64,000 bases of DNA, taken from Paenibacillus sp. W2I17. Its GTDB lineage: Bacteria; Bacillota; Bacilli; Paenibacillales; Paenibacillaceae. A program made the translations under genes and the position numbers. Shown piece by piece: positions 56,057 to 64,000 of this stretch. Below the pieces are notes generated by a model that saw only the letters and a program-made list of their open reading frames with translations, did not search any database and was not told where the DNA came from. The stretch is from positions 3,658,001 to 3,722,000 of the forward strand of contig NZ_JAUSXM010000001.1 in NCBI RefSeq assembly GCF_030815985.1. The letters are read 5' to 3'. Positions within the stretch are counted from its first letter, which is position 1, and every line of letters begins with the position of its first letter.

Positions 56057-56473
56057 TCAAAATCCGATTTTTTTTCCTGCACGCAACTGTTTATACCAGA
56101 AATAGACGGTACAGCCTACACAATAACCCAGCAGTGCCGCGCTTGCAGCCGCGAGAAGCATGACGGAGAATACATAACCTGCGGCTACCCAGCCAAGCGA
56201 GAACGAGATGAGTGCCAGAGACAGGAAGAGCACGGCCAGAATATTGTTAAATCGCTGTAGCTCCACCGCCTGCGTCTCTGTACCTTTCCCAGTCAACACA
56301 GCTTTCCCAATCTGCACAAACAGATTAAGCTTGCCACTGGAAGCCAGACCAACCACCTGAATGCTCCACAGCGCTCCCAGAACTACAATTGGATTGAACA
56401 CAAACGAGAGTAAAACAAACAATACAATACCGACCTGATTTGCTTTCACATAACGCATGGGCACTTCCCGCAT
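56057..56473 (-). CDS. DUF4395 family membrane protein
   Basis: A 138-residue membrane protein with about four helices, beginning MREVPMRYVKANQVGIVLFV and ending in a GYCVGCTVYFWYKQL segment. The YVKANQVG start and Cys-x2-Cys near the end match the DUF4395 family of unknown function. ATG 56473 follows GGAG by six bases. It is a single gene lying downstream of the second ApbA gene. Confidence 0.85.
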   Translation of the reverse strand: MREVPMRYVKANQVGIVLFVLLSFVFNPIVVLGALWSIQVVGLASSGKLNLFVQIGKAVLTGKGTETQAVELQRFNNILAVLFLSLALISFSLGWVAAGYVFSVMLLAAASAALLGYCVGCTVYFWYKQLRAGKKIGF

Positions 56474-56542
56474 CCGTATCTCCTTATCCCCATTTTATTA
56501 GTTGGTTTTATTTTAGTCGGTATGCAAGGAATGAGCAATACT

Positions 56543-57469
56543 TCATTTAAGGATAGTAAAATCTCTTTTCAGCACGTCCCAATGGGGAGTCGGGATGCCT
56601 GTTGTCTTTTTCCAATCGGTAAATGCATTATTTAATGCCTCAATCTCTCCAAAAGAACCTGCGACTAGCTTATGAATTGGTAGCACACTATAGATCTTCA
56701 ACAGAAGGTACAACATCCGTTGATGCTTGCGAACCATTTTAGCCTGAATCTCCGGTATAATCGTTATGCCCATAGCTTCAAGAACACTAAAGCCTTCATC
56801 CATCGCCCCAATCATATGTTGGATTTGCTTTCTGTTCCCGTCCAACTTGATCAACTCACGCTCCTCATTAAAGCTCACCGCATTAAGCATCAGAATGGGG
56901 ATGATATGGCTTTTCAGCCAGGCATCAATATCGCTCAGAACATTTAACTTGTATTTCACATGTTGAAAAGCTTGATCCAGCAAAGGTTTAAAGCCTATCT
57001 CTCCGTCCAGACTGCCGATTACCATCTGTCCGCTGCCTCCACCGATCGATAACATGCGGTCCTTTTCCCGCTTCCCTCCACTCACATGGAATCCAAACGC
57101 GACCTGTTTTGCTACCCTGCTGTTTTCCTCCAAAAAGTTTTGCATGCTTCGCGCATCTGCGTTGTTTCCCACAATCACAATATTACTGCTCTGATTCTCT
57201 GCCAGAATAGGTAACACTGAAGGAAAATCGTTATATTTCATGACAACAAAAATCAGATCATATTGGTCATCCACTTCCAACGTTCTGGCTACCCGAACCT
57301 GATCAACTGTCGTTTTGAATTGAAAAATATGCCGGATGACGATTCCATCCTTCTCCAGCTCCTCTGCCCGCTTCCCTCTAGCCAGAATAGTAACATCATT
57401 GCCGCCGCGCACCAGAACCTGTGCCAGTTGACTGCCCAAGACCCCAGCACCATACACTAATATCTTCAT
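56543..57469 (-). CDS. Ketopantoate reductase-like (ApbA/PanE family) oxidoreductase, second copy
   Basis: A 308-residue NAD(P)-dependent reductase with an intact Rossmann motif VYGAGVLGSQLA (about residues 5-16). The C-terminal helical domain (KSHIIPILMLNAVSF) binds the keto acid in true PanE. The pairing with a divergent TetR gene suggests an inducible reductase of another substrate rather than the housekeeping enzyme. It is clearly divergent in sequence from the copy at 43847-44785. ATG 57469 follows GAGGGAT. Confidence 0.85.
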   Translation of the reverse strand: MKILVYGAGVLGSQLAQVLVRGGNDVTILARGKRAEELEKDGIVIRHIFQFKTTVDQVRVARTLEVDDQYDLIFVVMKYNDFPSVLPILAENQSSNIVIVGNNADARSMQNFLEENSRVAKQVAFGFHVSGGKREKDRMLSIGGGSGQMVIGSLDGEIGFKPLLDQAFQHVKYKLNVLSDIDAWLKSHIIPILMLNAVSFNEERELIKLDGNRKQIQHMIGAMDEGFSVLEAMGITIIPEIQAKMVRKHQRMLYLLLKIYSVLPIHKLVAGSFGEIEALNNAFTDWKKTTGIPTPHWDVLKRDFTILK

Positions 57470-57489
57470 TGGTTATCCCTCAATTTCAT

Positions 57490-57533
57490 ATTTTATCAAT
57501 ATTCGTTGTTTTATGAACATTTGTTGATAAAAT
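57490..57533. promoter_or_regulatory. Ten-base inverted repeat in the TetR/reductase divergent region
   Basis: Perfect arms ATTTTATCAA and TTGATAAAAT with 24 bases between, close to the reductase start. It could be a cooperative TetR operator. Confidence 0.45.
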
Positions 57534-57583
57534 AAGAGTAACAAAGCACCTACTGTGCTTCAATCGTTAAAATATCCGTTTTT

Positions 57584-57597
57584 GTTGAATAATCAAC
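57584..57597. promoter_or_regulatory. Candidate TetR operator before the TetR gene
   Basis: GTTGAATAATCAAC has five-base arms around a four-base centre and lies 40 bases before the TetR ATG, consistent with autoregulation. Confidence 0.45.
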
Positions 57598-57637
57598 GAA
57601 TGATTCCTTATTGTTGAAAACCATCATAGGAGGGGCC

Positions 57638-58207
57638 ATGGACAGACGAGTACTCAAGACACGAAAGGCGATAATTGAAGCTTTTGTGGGGTTACTGGAG
57701 GAACAGGATTTCGAGCAAATTACGATAAACGATATTGCTGATCGGGCTAATGTAAACCGAGGAACCATCTATTTGCATTACGCTGACAAGTTCGACCTGT
57801 TGGATCAATGCATTGAGACCTATTTGCAGCAGTTGTTGGATGCCTGTATGATCGAAAGCTATACTACAACACCCGTTACGGCCAAGGATGCGCTGCTCAG
57901 AACTTTCCGTTATCTGGAACAGCATGCCTCTACCTATACCACACTTCTAACCAAAAAGGGTATTCCGGCATTCCGTAGTAAGTTGATGACATTGTTGGTC
58001 CAGGGAGTGGAGGAACAAATGGATGCCTGTGGCATCCAGGAAGGTATGAAAAAAGAGATCACCATACAGTTTCTTGCTTCCGCTGCAGTCGGTCTTCTGG
58101 AGTGGTGGATTATGAATTCCATGCCTTATCCGGCCGAGGAGATCGTTGACCAATTAATAAGTTTACTAGAGCTACATCTACATTTGCACGCACCCATTAA
58201 TGGATAA
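57638..58207 (+). CDS. TetR family transcriptional regulator
   Basis: A 189-residue regulator with an N-terminal helix-turn-helix (FEQITINDIADRANVNRGTI at about residues 29-48, then YLHYADKFDLLDQC). ATG 57638 follows AGGAGGGG; an upstream in-frame ATG has no ribosome site. It is divergent from the second reductase gene, with two inverted repeats between them, and probably represses it and itself. Confidence 0.9.
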   Translation: MDRRVLKTRKAIIEAFVGLLEEQDFEQITINDIADRANVNRGTIYLHYADKFDLLDQCIETYLQQLLDACMIESYTTTPVTAKDALLRTFRYLEQHASTYTTLLTKKGIPAFRSKLMTLLVQGVEEQMDACGIQEGMKKEITIQFLASAAVGLLEWWIMNSMPYPAEEIVDQLISLLELHLHLHAPING

Positions 58208-58240
58208 CCTAGCCCCGTTCGAGTGATCTACAACAAATAA

Positions 58241-58265
58241 AAACCACGTCCTCAGGACGTGGTTT
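58241..58265. terminator. Bidirectional terminator between TetR and sirohydrochlorin chelatase genes
   Basis: Perfect 11-base arms AAACCACGTCC and GGACGTGGTTT around TCA. The T run is better on the minus strand. Confidence 0.8.
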
Positions 58266-58353
58266 GATTGTTAATGAAGCTACGGAGTTCAAATCAATTG
58301 ATGCGACATTACTGCGAGCGATGTGATTACACACCTGTGCCAGAGCGATCACT

Positions 58354-59139
58354 TCAAGAAGAAGCTTTAACCTCATTACATCTCTCCAGCAAAATCTGGA
58401 TCTGGCGCTCCAGCCACTGCCCAAGCAATGGATGTGGCAATAGTGTCTCACCGCTGTACACATAGTTCAGTTCCTGCAGCCGATCCGGAATAACGTTCCT
58501 CGTGAAATAACCGGCACTCAAAAACAGCGGCGCCACAATGACTCGGTTCCCCCGCTCTTCGCTCCAGTACTTCACTTTGTCGTACACACTCTCTGGATTC
58601 AGTAATGCATAATCCGTATGGGCTACACTACTAACTTCCTGCACACGCTCTGCAAGGGAAGATATTCCGGCTTCCCAACGCTCGCGAAAACCATCATGAA
58701 TACTCCCATGGCCTACCAGCAGAATCGTTTCTTCCTCCGGTTGCTGCGACAGTAATCGGACTTTGTCCCACACCATCACGGCAATATCCGGATCGTTATC
58801 CACCGGATAACCGAAGTGAACCCGAGCCTTCACATCGAACGGTTCCAGATCCGTTTCGCGATCAGGTGTTTCCTTTGCACCAATGGCATATTCAATTTCA
58901 TCCACATGTGTACTCCCGGACGAAACAAATAGAGGTACGACCAGAATATCGGTTACGCCTTGTGCTTCCAGTCGGTCGATACCGTCCTGGATCAGGCGTC
59001 CTTCCACAAGTTCAAGAAAACCGGCTTCAACCGGTAATGGAACAGGCAGATTCAACCGGGAGATCGCGTCATCGACGGATTCCACCCAGGTCTGCTCCTG
59101 TGAACCGTGACTGATGATGAGTACACCCGGCTTCTTCAT
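58354..59139 (-). CDS. Sirohydrochlorin chelatase (CbiX/SirB type)
   Basis: A 261-residue cytoplasmic chelatase that inserts a metal (iron for siroheme, or cobalt) into sirohydrochlorin. It has two CbiX half-domains: IISHGSQ (H11) with VVPLFVSSGSTHVDEI, then LLVGHGSIHDGFRERW with VIVAPLFLSAGYFTRNVIP. The long two-domain form is seen in SirB of Bacilli. ATG 59139 lies one base after the YerC stop, so the two genes are cotranscribed. Confidence 0.9.
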   Translation of the reverse strand: MKKPGVLIISHGSQEQTWVESVDDAISRLNLPVPLPVEAGFLELVEGRLIQDGIDRLEAQGVTDILVVPLFVSSGSTHVDEIEYAIGAKETPDRETDLEPFDVKARVHFGYPVDNDPDIAVMVWDKVRLLSQQPEEETILLVGHGSIHDGFRERWEAGISSLAERVQEVSSVAHTDYALLNPESVYDKVKYWSEERGNRVIVAPLFLSAGYFTRNVIPDRLQELNYVYSGETLLPHPLLGQWLERQIQILLERCNEVKASS

Positions 59140-59140
59140 G

Positions 59141-59431
59141 TTAGCGTCCCAGGCGTTCCAGCGTCATTTTATAACCATCATTGCCGTAATTCAGGCAGCG
59201 TTTCACACGTGAAATTGTAGCTGTACTCGCACCTGTCTCTGCTTCAATCTGGTTATACGTATTGCCTTTACCCAACATACGAGCCACTTCCAGCCGCTGG
59301 GACATGGATTGGATCTCGTTAACTGTGCAGAGGTCATCAAAGAAAACATAACACTCTTCAATATCTTTTAGCGTCAAAATAGCCTCAAATAGTTGTTCAA
59401 TACTTTTATCATTTAGCTTTTTCAGCTGCAT
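59141..59431 (-). CDS. YerC/YecD family TrpR-related regulator
   Basis: A 96-residue DNA-binding protein. Residues about 45-85 hold a TrpR-type helix-turn-helix (RLEVARMLGKGNTYNQIEAE followed by TGASTATISRVKRCL). Its target and ligand are unknown. It is first in an operon with the sirohydrochlorin chelatase and has a good SigA-type promoter upstream. Confidence 0.92.
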   Translation of the reverse strand: MQLKKLNDKSIEQLFEAILTLKDIEECYVFFDDLCTVNEIQSMSQRLEVARMLGKGNTYNQIEAETGASTATISRVKRCLNYGNDGYKMTLERLGR

Positions 59432-59883
59432 TTCATCATCATCCCCTAGCGGTTACTGTGTACCTACATTGTACTCACCCTGAGTTGGTATTTCAAGCGT
59501 TACCGATTTCACGCACTACAGAATAAAAATACATGTTACCGCTTACAAAAGGTACTATTGTCCTCCCCTCGCGTACATCGGGCGAAATTACCGCGCTATT
59601 TCCCAGTTTTCACCTGTATATATCCGATTACTTATGTAGGATTTCAATCCTCCTAAATGTTACAATTTTGTGTCCAAACTGCATTTTACTCTTCGGGAAC
59701 CTGCCATCATACATGCGCCCAAATCCGCAAATATCCCGTTTTCCGGGATACCCGCCTACGCCGTCTCTCCGCGAATGACATACAGTATAACAAAAGGGAG
59801 TTCCACAAGGGTCTATGATGTACATCTGTCATGCAACTCATGGAACGCAATTCCGAAATCCAATAGAAGGAACGTGATCGTTC
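59432..59883. other. Divergent gap upstream of YerC and the YqfQ-like gene
   Basis: This 452-base gap contains the YerC promoter (59468-59496) and a small hairpin (TATCCCG/CGGGATA at 59732-59750). The right part should drive the plus-strand gene at 59884. Nothing else is recognised. Confidence 0.45.
59468..59496 (-). promoter_or_regulatory. SigA-type promoter of the yerC operon
   Basis: TTGAAA (59491-59496) and TACAAT (59468-59473) are exactly 17 bases apart on the minus strand, about 40 bases before the YerC start. Confidence 0.7.
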
Positions 59884-60519
59884 ATGCCACAGCATTATTA
59901 TCACCGCCAGCCAGCACCAGGGCAGCGTCCGTCTTCTCATGCTCATCGGCAGGCACATACTTCTGCCTATATGCCGCCCGGTGTGGTTCCGCGGTCTTTG
60001 AATGAAACTCAGATTCAACCGATGTATCCTGGAGTAGAGCCCCATTACCCGGGCTTCGGTGAAGTCGAAGCTTCTGCAGTCGTACCCTATGGGCAAGGTG
60101 TGGCTGGCGGGAACTTTTATGGAGGTGCAGCTCAGGTTGTTCCCCCAGCTCCGGTAACGGCGCCTGCTACTGGCAGTTCCGGCTTTTCATTAGCCAACAT
60201 CGGTGAGTTAAAAGGAATGATCGACCGCTTTGGCGGTATTGATGGAATCATGAGTGGAATAGGCAAAATGCAGAAGGTTGTTGGTGGGATCCAGCAGATG
60301 GCTCCGATGATGAAACTCGTTATGGGCATTCTGCCTTTTGGAAAAGGAAAAACGAATAAAAGTGCAGCTGATGCAGACTATGAAGAATATACGCCGCCCC
60401 GGAAACGCAAAAGTAAACGCCGGAACAAAGCAACGAATGTTCCACGTCGCCGCAATACAACTCCAATCCGCCGCAAATCCAATTCCACGAAGCGCCGTCC
60501 CAAAAGTCGCAAAGGTTAA
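59884..60519 (+). CDS. Low-complexity basic protein resembling YqfQ/VrrA
   Basis: A 211-residue protein in three parts: a Pro/Tyr/His/Gly-rich N-terminus (about 95 residues), a helical hydrophobic middle (FSLANIGELKGMIDRFGGID; VGGIQQMAPMMKLVMG), and an extremely basic C-terminus (RKRKSKRRNK and similar). The middle resembles the YqfQ/VrrA family of spore- or surface-associated proteins of Bacilli, though the match is loose. The basic tail could bind nucleic acid or acidic polymer. ATG 59884 has AAGGA 12 bases upstream. Confidence 0.65.
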   Translation: MPQHYYHRQPAPGQRPSSHAHRQAHTSAYMPPGVVPRSLNETQIQPMYPGVEPHYPGFGEVEASAVVPYGQGVAGGNFYGGAAQVVPPAPVTAPATGSSGFSLANIGELKGMIDRFGGIDGIMSGIGKMQKVVGGIQQMAPMMKLVMGILPFGKGKTNKSAADADYEEYTPPRKRKSKRRNKATNVPRRRNTTPIRRKSNSTKRRPKSRKG

Positions 60520-60527
60520 AAAAATTC

Positions 60528-60557
60528 AGGCACCCCCTTACAGAAGGCGGGTGCCTT
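60528..60557 (+). terminator. Terminator after the YqfQ-like gene
   Basis: Arms AGGCACCC and GGGTGCCT around a 13-base loop, just after the stop codon. Confidence 0.7.
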
Positions 60558-60652
60558 AACACCGTTCATCCTTATACAAATAAAGTTTAGGAACTTACGT
60601 TCTTATTTCTGTAATTTGAGGTATACTGGATAGTAACTAAAGGAGGCGGACC

Positions 60653-61741
60653 ATGGAACTTATCAAAGACAAATATACTCCCGCATTAATCGATCGGACC
60701 GGCGAACAGTTGCGCCAATTCTACCCTAAGCTGGATACACAGCAATTTCATGAATTGGTTTTCGCTGACGGATGGGAAAAGTTGGAATTCAAAGCACGCA
60801 TTCGCAGAATCACATTGGCCTTGACCCAGGTACTGCCAGACAATTATGAGGAAGCATTACATATTATCGAACAAGCCGCCCCGATGATGAGAGGCGTTGA
60901 ATATCTGTTTGTACCGGATTTTATCGAAGTGAACGGACTTGACCCAGAGGATTACGAGTTATCCATGAAGTATCTAACCGTCTTCACACCTTATTCCAGC
61001 TCGGAGTTCGCGGTACGCCCGTTTATTGAACATTATCCAATCCAAACAATGAAACATATGATGACCTGGGCAGAGAGCAACAACGAGCACATCCGCAGAC
61101 TTGCCAGTGAGGGCAGCCGGCCACGTTTGCCATGGGGTGCGAAACTCCAGAACTTTATCACTGATCCAACGCCTGTACTTCCGATTCTGCATGCATTAAA
61201 ACAGGACGAGTCCCTCTATGTTCGCAAAAGTGTCGCCAACCATCTGAATGACATCTCCAAGGACCACCCTGAACTGGTTATGGATCTGGCCACGACCTGG
61301 TACGGACAACATGTACACACAGACTGGATTGTCCGGCATGCAAGCAGGTCATTACTGAAGAAAGGACATAGCAAAGCACTAAGTCTTTTTGGTTATAACG
61401 AGCAGGATTCGATTCACATTGAACAGCTTCAGCTTGTCCAGGATACGATTAGCATTGGCGAAGATCTTCATTTTTCGTTTGATGTCGTTAATGAGAGCGG
61501 CGAGTCACAGATGCTGCGAATTGAATATGAGATGGGTTATATGAAGGCAAACGGCAAACAGGCCCCCAAACGGTTCAAATGCTCCGATAAAATGTACCCG
61601 ACAGGCAGAACCAAGGTAGCCACTAAACAATCTTTCAAAGTTATCACAACGAGAAAATATTATGCCGGTCTGCATACGCTTACCATTCTTGTGAATGGCA
61701 AAGAAGCAACTACAACTTCTTTTGTTCTTGAAATGGAGTAA
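60653..61741 (+). CDS. AlkC-like DNA alkylation repair protein
   Basis: A 362-residue protein with an N-terminal HEAT-like helical domain (about 1-245) and a C-terminal Ig-like beta domain (about 255-360). The AlkC signature RRLASEGSRPRLPWG is at about residues 142-156. AlkC enzymes remove 3-methyladenine and 3-methylcytosine from DNA. The Ig-like tail is a feature of one AlkC subgroup. The start ATG 60653 follows AAGGAGG. It is a single gene, followed by DnaA-box-like repeats and a hairpin. Confidence 0.9.
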   Translation: MELIKDKYTPALIDRTGEQLRQFYPKLDTQQFHELVFADGWEKLEFKARIRRITLALTQVLPDNYEEALHIIEQAAPMMRGVEYLFVPDFIEVNGLDPEDYELSMKYLTVFTPYSSSEFAVRPFIEHYPIQTMKHMMTWAESNNEHIRRLASEGSRPRLPWGAKLQNFITDPTPVLPILHALKQDESLYVRKSVANHLNDISKDHPELVMDLATTWYGQHVHTDWIVRHASRSLLKKGHSKALSLFGYNEQDSIHIEQLQLVQDTISIGEDLHFSFDVVNESGESQMLRIEYEMGYMKANGKQAPKRFKCSDKMYPTGRTKVATKQSFKVITTRKYYAGLHTLTILVNGKEATTTSFVLEME

Positions 61742-61758
61742 AAGGAAGTCATCATAAG

Positions 61759-61804
61759 TTATACACAGCTTGTTGAAGCGGAATAGTTATTCACATGTGG
61801 ATAC
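61759..61804. promoter_or_regulatory. Cluster of DnaA-box-like sites (left of corA)
   Basis: TTATACACA (61759-61767) and TTATTCACA (61787-61795) match the consensus TTATNCACA exactly. TGTGGATAC (61796-61804) is the reverse form with one mismatch. Three such sites in 46 bases, between convergent genes, are unlikely by chance. DnaA binding is inferred. Confidence 0.5.
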
Positions 61805-61835
61805 ATTTTTTCAAAACTTCTAATAGAAGAATCAG

Positions 61836-61905
61836 AAAGGCCACCTGGCAAACATCATCTTCCGACAGTTATTTCTGCCTGAGATCCTTGTCCAGTGGCC
61901 CTTTT
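61836..61905 (+). terminator. Hairpin terminator after the AlkC-like gene
   Basis: Arms GGCCACCTGG and CCAGTGGCC pair with one interruption across a loop of about 43 bases. CTTTT follows on the plus strand. Confidence 0.55.
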
Positions 61906-62021
61906 CATATGTAACAAATGTTGCTTCAGCTAGCTATCTTCTTCTGATGATCTGCTTGCAATAGCGTGCGCTTATCACCGAAAGATGGAACTGCATACGG
62001 AGCAGTAAGGTATAACATTTT

Positions 62022-62981
62022 CTACTTAAACCATCCCCGCTTCACAAACCAAGCCACCATACTCCCGCCAAGCACAAACATTAACAGCAGCACCGCACCA
62101 TACCCAAATTTCCATTGAAGCTCAGGCATATATGCAAAGTTCATGCCATAAATACCCGCGATCAGTGTGAGTGGCATAAATACGGTCGTAATCACCGTAA
62201 GTGTCTTCATGATCTGATTCATCCGGTTGGAGTTCAGGGAAATATAACTATCGCGCAGGTCAGCGGTCATCTCCCGATCGGCTTCAATCATGTCCGTCAG
62301 TTTCAATAAATGGTCATAGATATCGGTAAAATAAGCCGTATGTTCACCTGTTCGCTGCACATGCTGCGAGTTCACCACCCGATAGAGCAGATCCCGCATC
62401 GGTACTACGGTTCTTCTAAGCTTCAGCAATCGAGTCCGCAGATCAAACACCTGGTTCATCAAGTCTTCCACCGATTCTTGTCCACCCCGGTTCTCCAGTT
62501 CAGCCAGTTCATCCTCAATCGCAAATAGAGATGGAAAATAATGATCGACCAGCTTGTCCATCACCGTATAGGCTGCTGCCACCGGACCTCGCGCCCAGAT
62601 GGTTCGTTCATGTGCATGGTGCAACAAGCGTTCCCACGCTTCATCCACTTCCTCCAAAACGCCATGATGAAAAGACACTAGGAAGTTTGATCCGAGAAAC
62701 AAGTCAACCTCCTCGGCTTCCAGTGTGGACGGGTTCAGTGCATGCAGTACAAGAAACTGCAGATTATCATAATAATCGAGCTTAGGCCGCTGCAATACAT
62801 GCAGACAGTCCTCTATGGCTAATGGATGAAAATGAAAATATGTATCCAGCAAACGGCTTTCCTCTTCCGTTGGCTGGTTAAAATCGGCCCATACCCAGGC
62901 GTAATCGTTCAGATCCAGCTGTGTAAGTGGTACGTTAACGGAGACTTGATGTTCTCGTGTAATGGCGAGTGTACGAATCAT
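62022..62981 (-). CDS. corA: CorA family magnesium/divalent cation channel
   Basis: A 319-residue pentameric channel. It has a long cytoplasmic N-terminal funnel domain with a stalk helix, then two C-terminal transmembrane helices. The first ends in the family motif YGMNF, followed by the MPEL loop (FAYMPELQWKFGYG). The short basic C-terminus KRGWFK is typical. The gene is single. ATG 62981 has GGAAG 11 bases upstream. No M-box riboswitch is seen in the leader. Confidence 0.94.
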   Translation of the reverse strand: MIRTLAITREHQVSVNVPLTQLDLNDYAWVWADFNQPTEEESRLLDTYFHFHPLAIEDCLHVLQRPKLDYYDNLQFLVLHALNPSTLEAEEVDLFLGSNFLVSFHHGVLEEVDEAWERLLHHAHERTIWARGPVAAAYTVMDKLVDHYFPSLFAIEDELAELENRGGQESVEDLMNQVFDLRTRLLKLRRTVVPMRDLLYRVVNSQHVQRTGEHTAYFTDIYDHLLKLTDMIEADREMTADLRDSYISLNSNRMNQIMKTLTVITTVFMPLTLIAGIYGMNFAYMPELQWKFGYGAVLLLMFVLGGSMVAWFVKRGWFK

Positions 62982-63018
62982 AAATCAGATCACTTCCTTG
63001 TCCTGTATCTATACGTTA

Positions 63019-63233
63019 TTGTACACAGGTACCTTCAAACTCGACAACAAAAAAAGCCAACCCTGTTGGCTTCTCTCATTTCCCTATCCACAGTTCCCTG
63101 TATCCACAGGAATATCTTCTTTTGGTTTATCATTCCACGGATGGCTATCCACATATCCAGCCTGTCCACACGTTCATGCACAGGCGTCTCTTGATTTTGG
63201 TTGTATAATTGTCCACATATCCCGATATTCACA
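63019..63233. promoter_or_regulatory. Cluster of DnaA-box-like sites (right of corA)
   Basis: At least seven near-matches to TTATNCACA in the same orientation: TTGTACACA (63019), CTATCCACA (63084), GTATCCACA (63100), CTATCCACA (63145), CTGTCCACA (63162), TTGTCCACA (63209), ATATTCACA (63225). Most have one mismatch and one has two. None is perfect, so affinity may be low. Clusters of this kind outside oriC can titrate DnaA or regulate nearby genes. Confidence 0.45.
63048..63071 (-). terminator. Terminator after the PiT gene
   Basis: Perfect seven-base arms AGCCAAC and GTTGGCT around CCT, with seven T following on the minus strand. Confidence 0.8.
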
Positions 63234-63288
63234 CAGTTATGAACAGAGTGTCTTGTAACCCCGAATTGGTTCGGGATAACTTCTCTAT

Positions 63289-64000
63289 TTAGAAAATAAT
63301 CCAGTACAGCAATCCTGCCAGTCCCGCAGTAATTGGAATCGTAATAAACCACGTAATAATGATACGTCCAGCAAGTCCCCATTTCACAGCAGAGAAACGT
63401 TTCGCGGAACCCACACCCAGAATAGCTGATGTGATCGCGTGCGTTGTACTAACTGGAAGGTGAAGCAACGTTGCCGTGAAAATAACGGAAGCAGCTGACA
63501 GATCCGCGGCAAAACCGTTAATCGGTTCAATTTTAAAGATTTTGGTACCCATCGTTTTGATGATTTTCCAACCACCAATGGATGTACCCAGAGCCATCGC
63601 AGTTGCTGCTGAGATTTTAACCCACAGCGGCACTTCCAGATGATCTTGTACACCTGCTGCAACCAAAGCAAACGTAATAATACCCATCGCTTTCTGTGCA
63701 TCATTCGTACCATGTGTGAATGCTTGCAGTGCAGCCGTGAAAATCTGTACCGTACGGAAACCTTTATTCACGTTATGCGGACTGCGTTTGGCAAAAATGT
63801 ATTTGAGAATCGTCATGACCGCATAACCGATGGCAAATGCAATCAGAGGTGATAATAGCAAACCTCCAACGATATCAATGAATCCGCTCCACTTCACTTT
63901 TTCAGCTCCTGCGCCAACGAGTACGGCACCTGCAAGGGCTCCAATAAGTGCATGTGATGAGGAAGACGGAATACCAAACCACCATGTAACCAGGTTCCAG
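63289..64000 (-). CDS. PiT family inorganic phosphate transporter, C-terminal part
   Basis: A proton- or cation-coupled phosphate transporter. The frame is open to the right edge, so the N-terminus lies outside. The visible part (about 237 residues) contains FGIPSSSSHALIGALAGA, the repeated PiT signature, then the second-half signature QIFTAALQAFTHGTNDAQKA and LPVSTTHAITSAILGVG. A GTG at 63895-63897 is an internal codon, not the start. A strong terminator follows. Confidence 0.95.
   Translation of the reverse strand, partial: WNLVTWWFGIPSSSSHALIGALAGAVLVGAGAEKVKWSGFIDIVGGLLLSPLIAFAIGYAVMTILKYIFAKRSPHNVNKGFRTVQIFTAALQAFTHGTNDAQKAMGIITFALVAAGVQDHLEVPLWVKISAATAMALGTSIGGWKIIKTMGTKIFKIEPINGFAADLSAASVIFTATLLHLPVSTTHAITSAILGVGSAKRFSAVKWGLAGRIIITWFITIPITAGLAGLLYWIIF

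Larger units (their letters stand above)
62982..63288. other. Gap between PiT and corA genes, rich in DnaA-box-like 9-mers
   Basis: This 307-base gap contains the PiT terminator (63048-63071), the second DnaA-box-like cluster (63019-63233) and presumably the corA promoter. No coding frame with a ribosome site is seen. Confidence 0.5.

Noticed and set aside
1..64000. tRNA, rRNA or CRISPR features
   Set aside because: No cloverleaf ends, rRNA signatures or regularly spaced repeats were seen on either strand.

Overview
The window looks like chromosomal DNA from a Paenibacillus-type Firmicute. This is inferred from gene content: a YesM/YesN two-component system feeding an LplABC-type sugar transporter, many AraC regulators and glycoside hydrolases, DUF4003, DUF4317, DUF4395 and YerC families, strong AGGAGG ribosome sites and TTG/GTG starts. 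No rRNA, tRNA, CRISPR array or transposase gene was seen.

Layout. (1) 1-9.6 kb: a truncated unknown gene, a stress-type SDR oxidoreductase, an amino-acid permease, two unknown genes (one apparently frameshifted), an APH-fold kinase, a SulP transporter with its ArsR neighbour, and an esterase behind a MerR-type promoter. (2) 9.6-30.7 kb: plant polysaccharide use. A minus-strand group encodes histidine kinase, response regulator, binding lipoprotein, two permeases and a GH43 enzyme, with a cre site before the lipoprotein. It is followed by a GNAT enzyme, a GH105 + GH112 pair under a divergent AraC regulator (suggesting rhamnogalacturonan side chains), DUF4317 and AlkD-like genes, a GH27 alpha-galactosidase with a small Cys-rich protein, and a divergent AraC/carboxylesterase pair. 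(3) 30.7-42.8 kb: a second two-component system divergent from a VTT-domain membrane protein, acetyltransferases, a MetE-like methyltransferase behind a LysR-type box, SF0329-like and ankyrin proteins, tRNA-dihydrouridine synthase, and a frameshifted zinc-ribbon/LRR membrane protein. (4) 42.8-52 kb: an AT-rich accessory segment downstream of rlmD holding a TetR/ketopantoate-reductase pair and a type I restriction-modification operon (hsdR frameshifted, hsdM, hsdS) ending in an overlapping ImmA/IrrE-type metalloprotease gene. Two short fragments in the same orientation as rlmD encode what look like 3' ends of an RlmD-type methyltransferase; they bracket the two modules, suggesting stepwise insertion at the rlmD 3' end. 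(5) 52-64 kb: rlmD, a lipid kinase, a secreted necrosis-inducing-like protein (NLP), a second TetR/ketopantoate-reductase pair, a sirohydrochlorin chelatase with YerC, an AlkC-like DNA repair protein, CorA and a truncated PiT phosphate transporter. The gaps on both sides of corA carry clusters of DnaA-box-like 9-mers.

Three genes (DUF6713-like, zinc-ribbon/LRR and hsdR) are each broken by one base in a short homopolymer. These may be real mutations or residual sequencing errors and should be checked against reads before being called pseudogenes.
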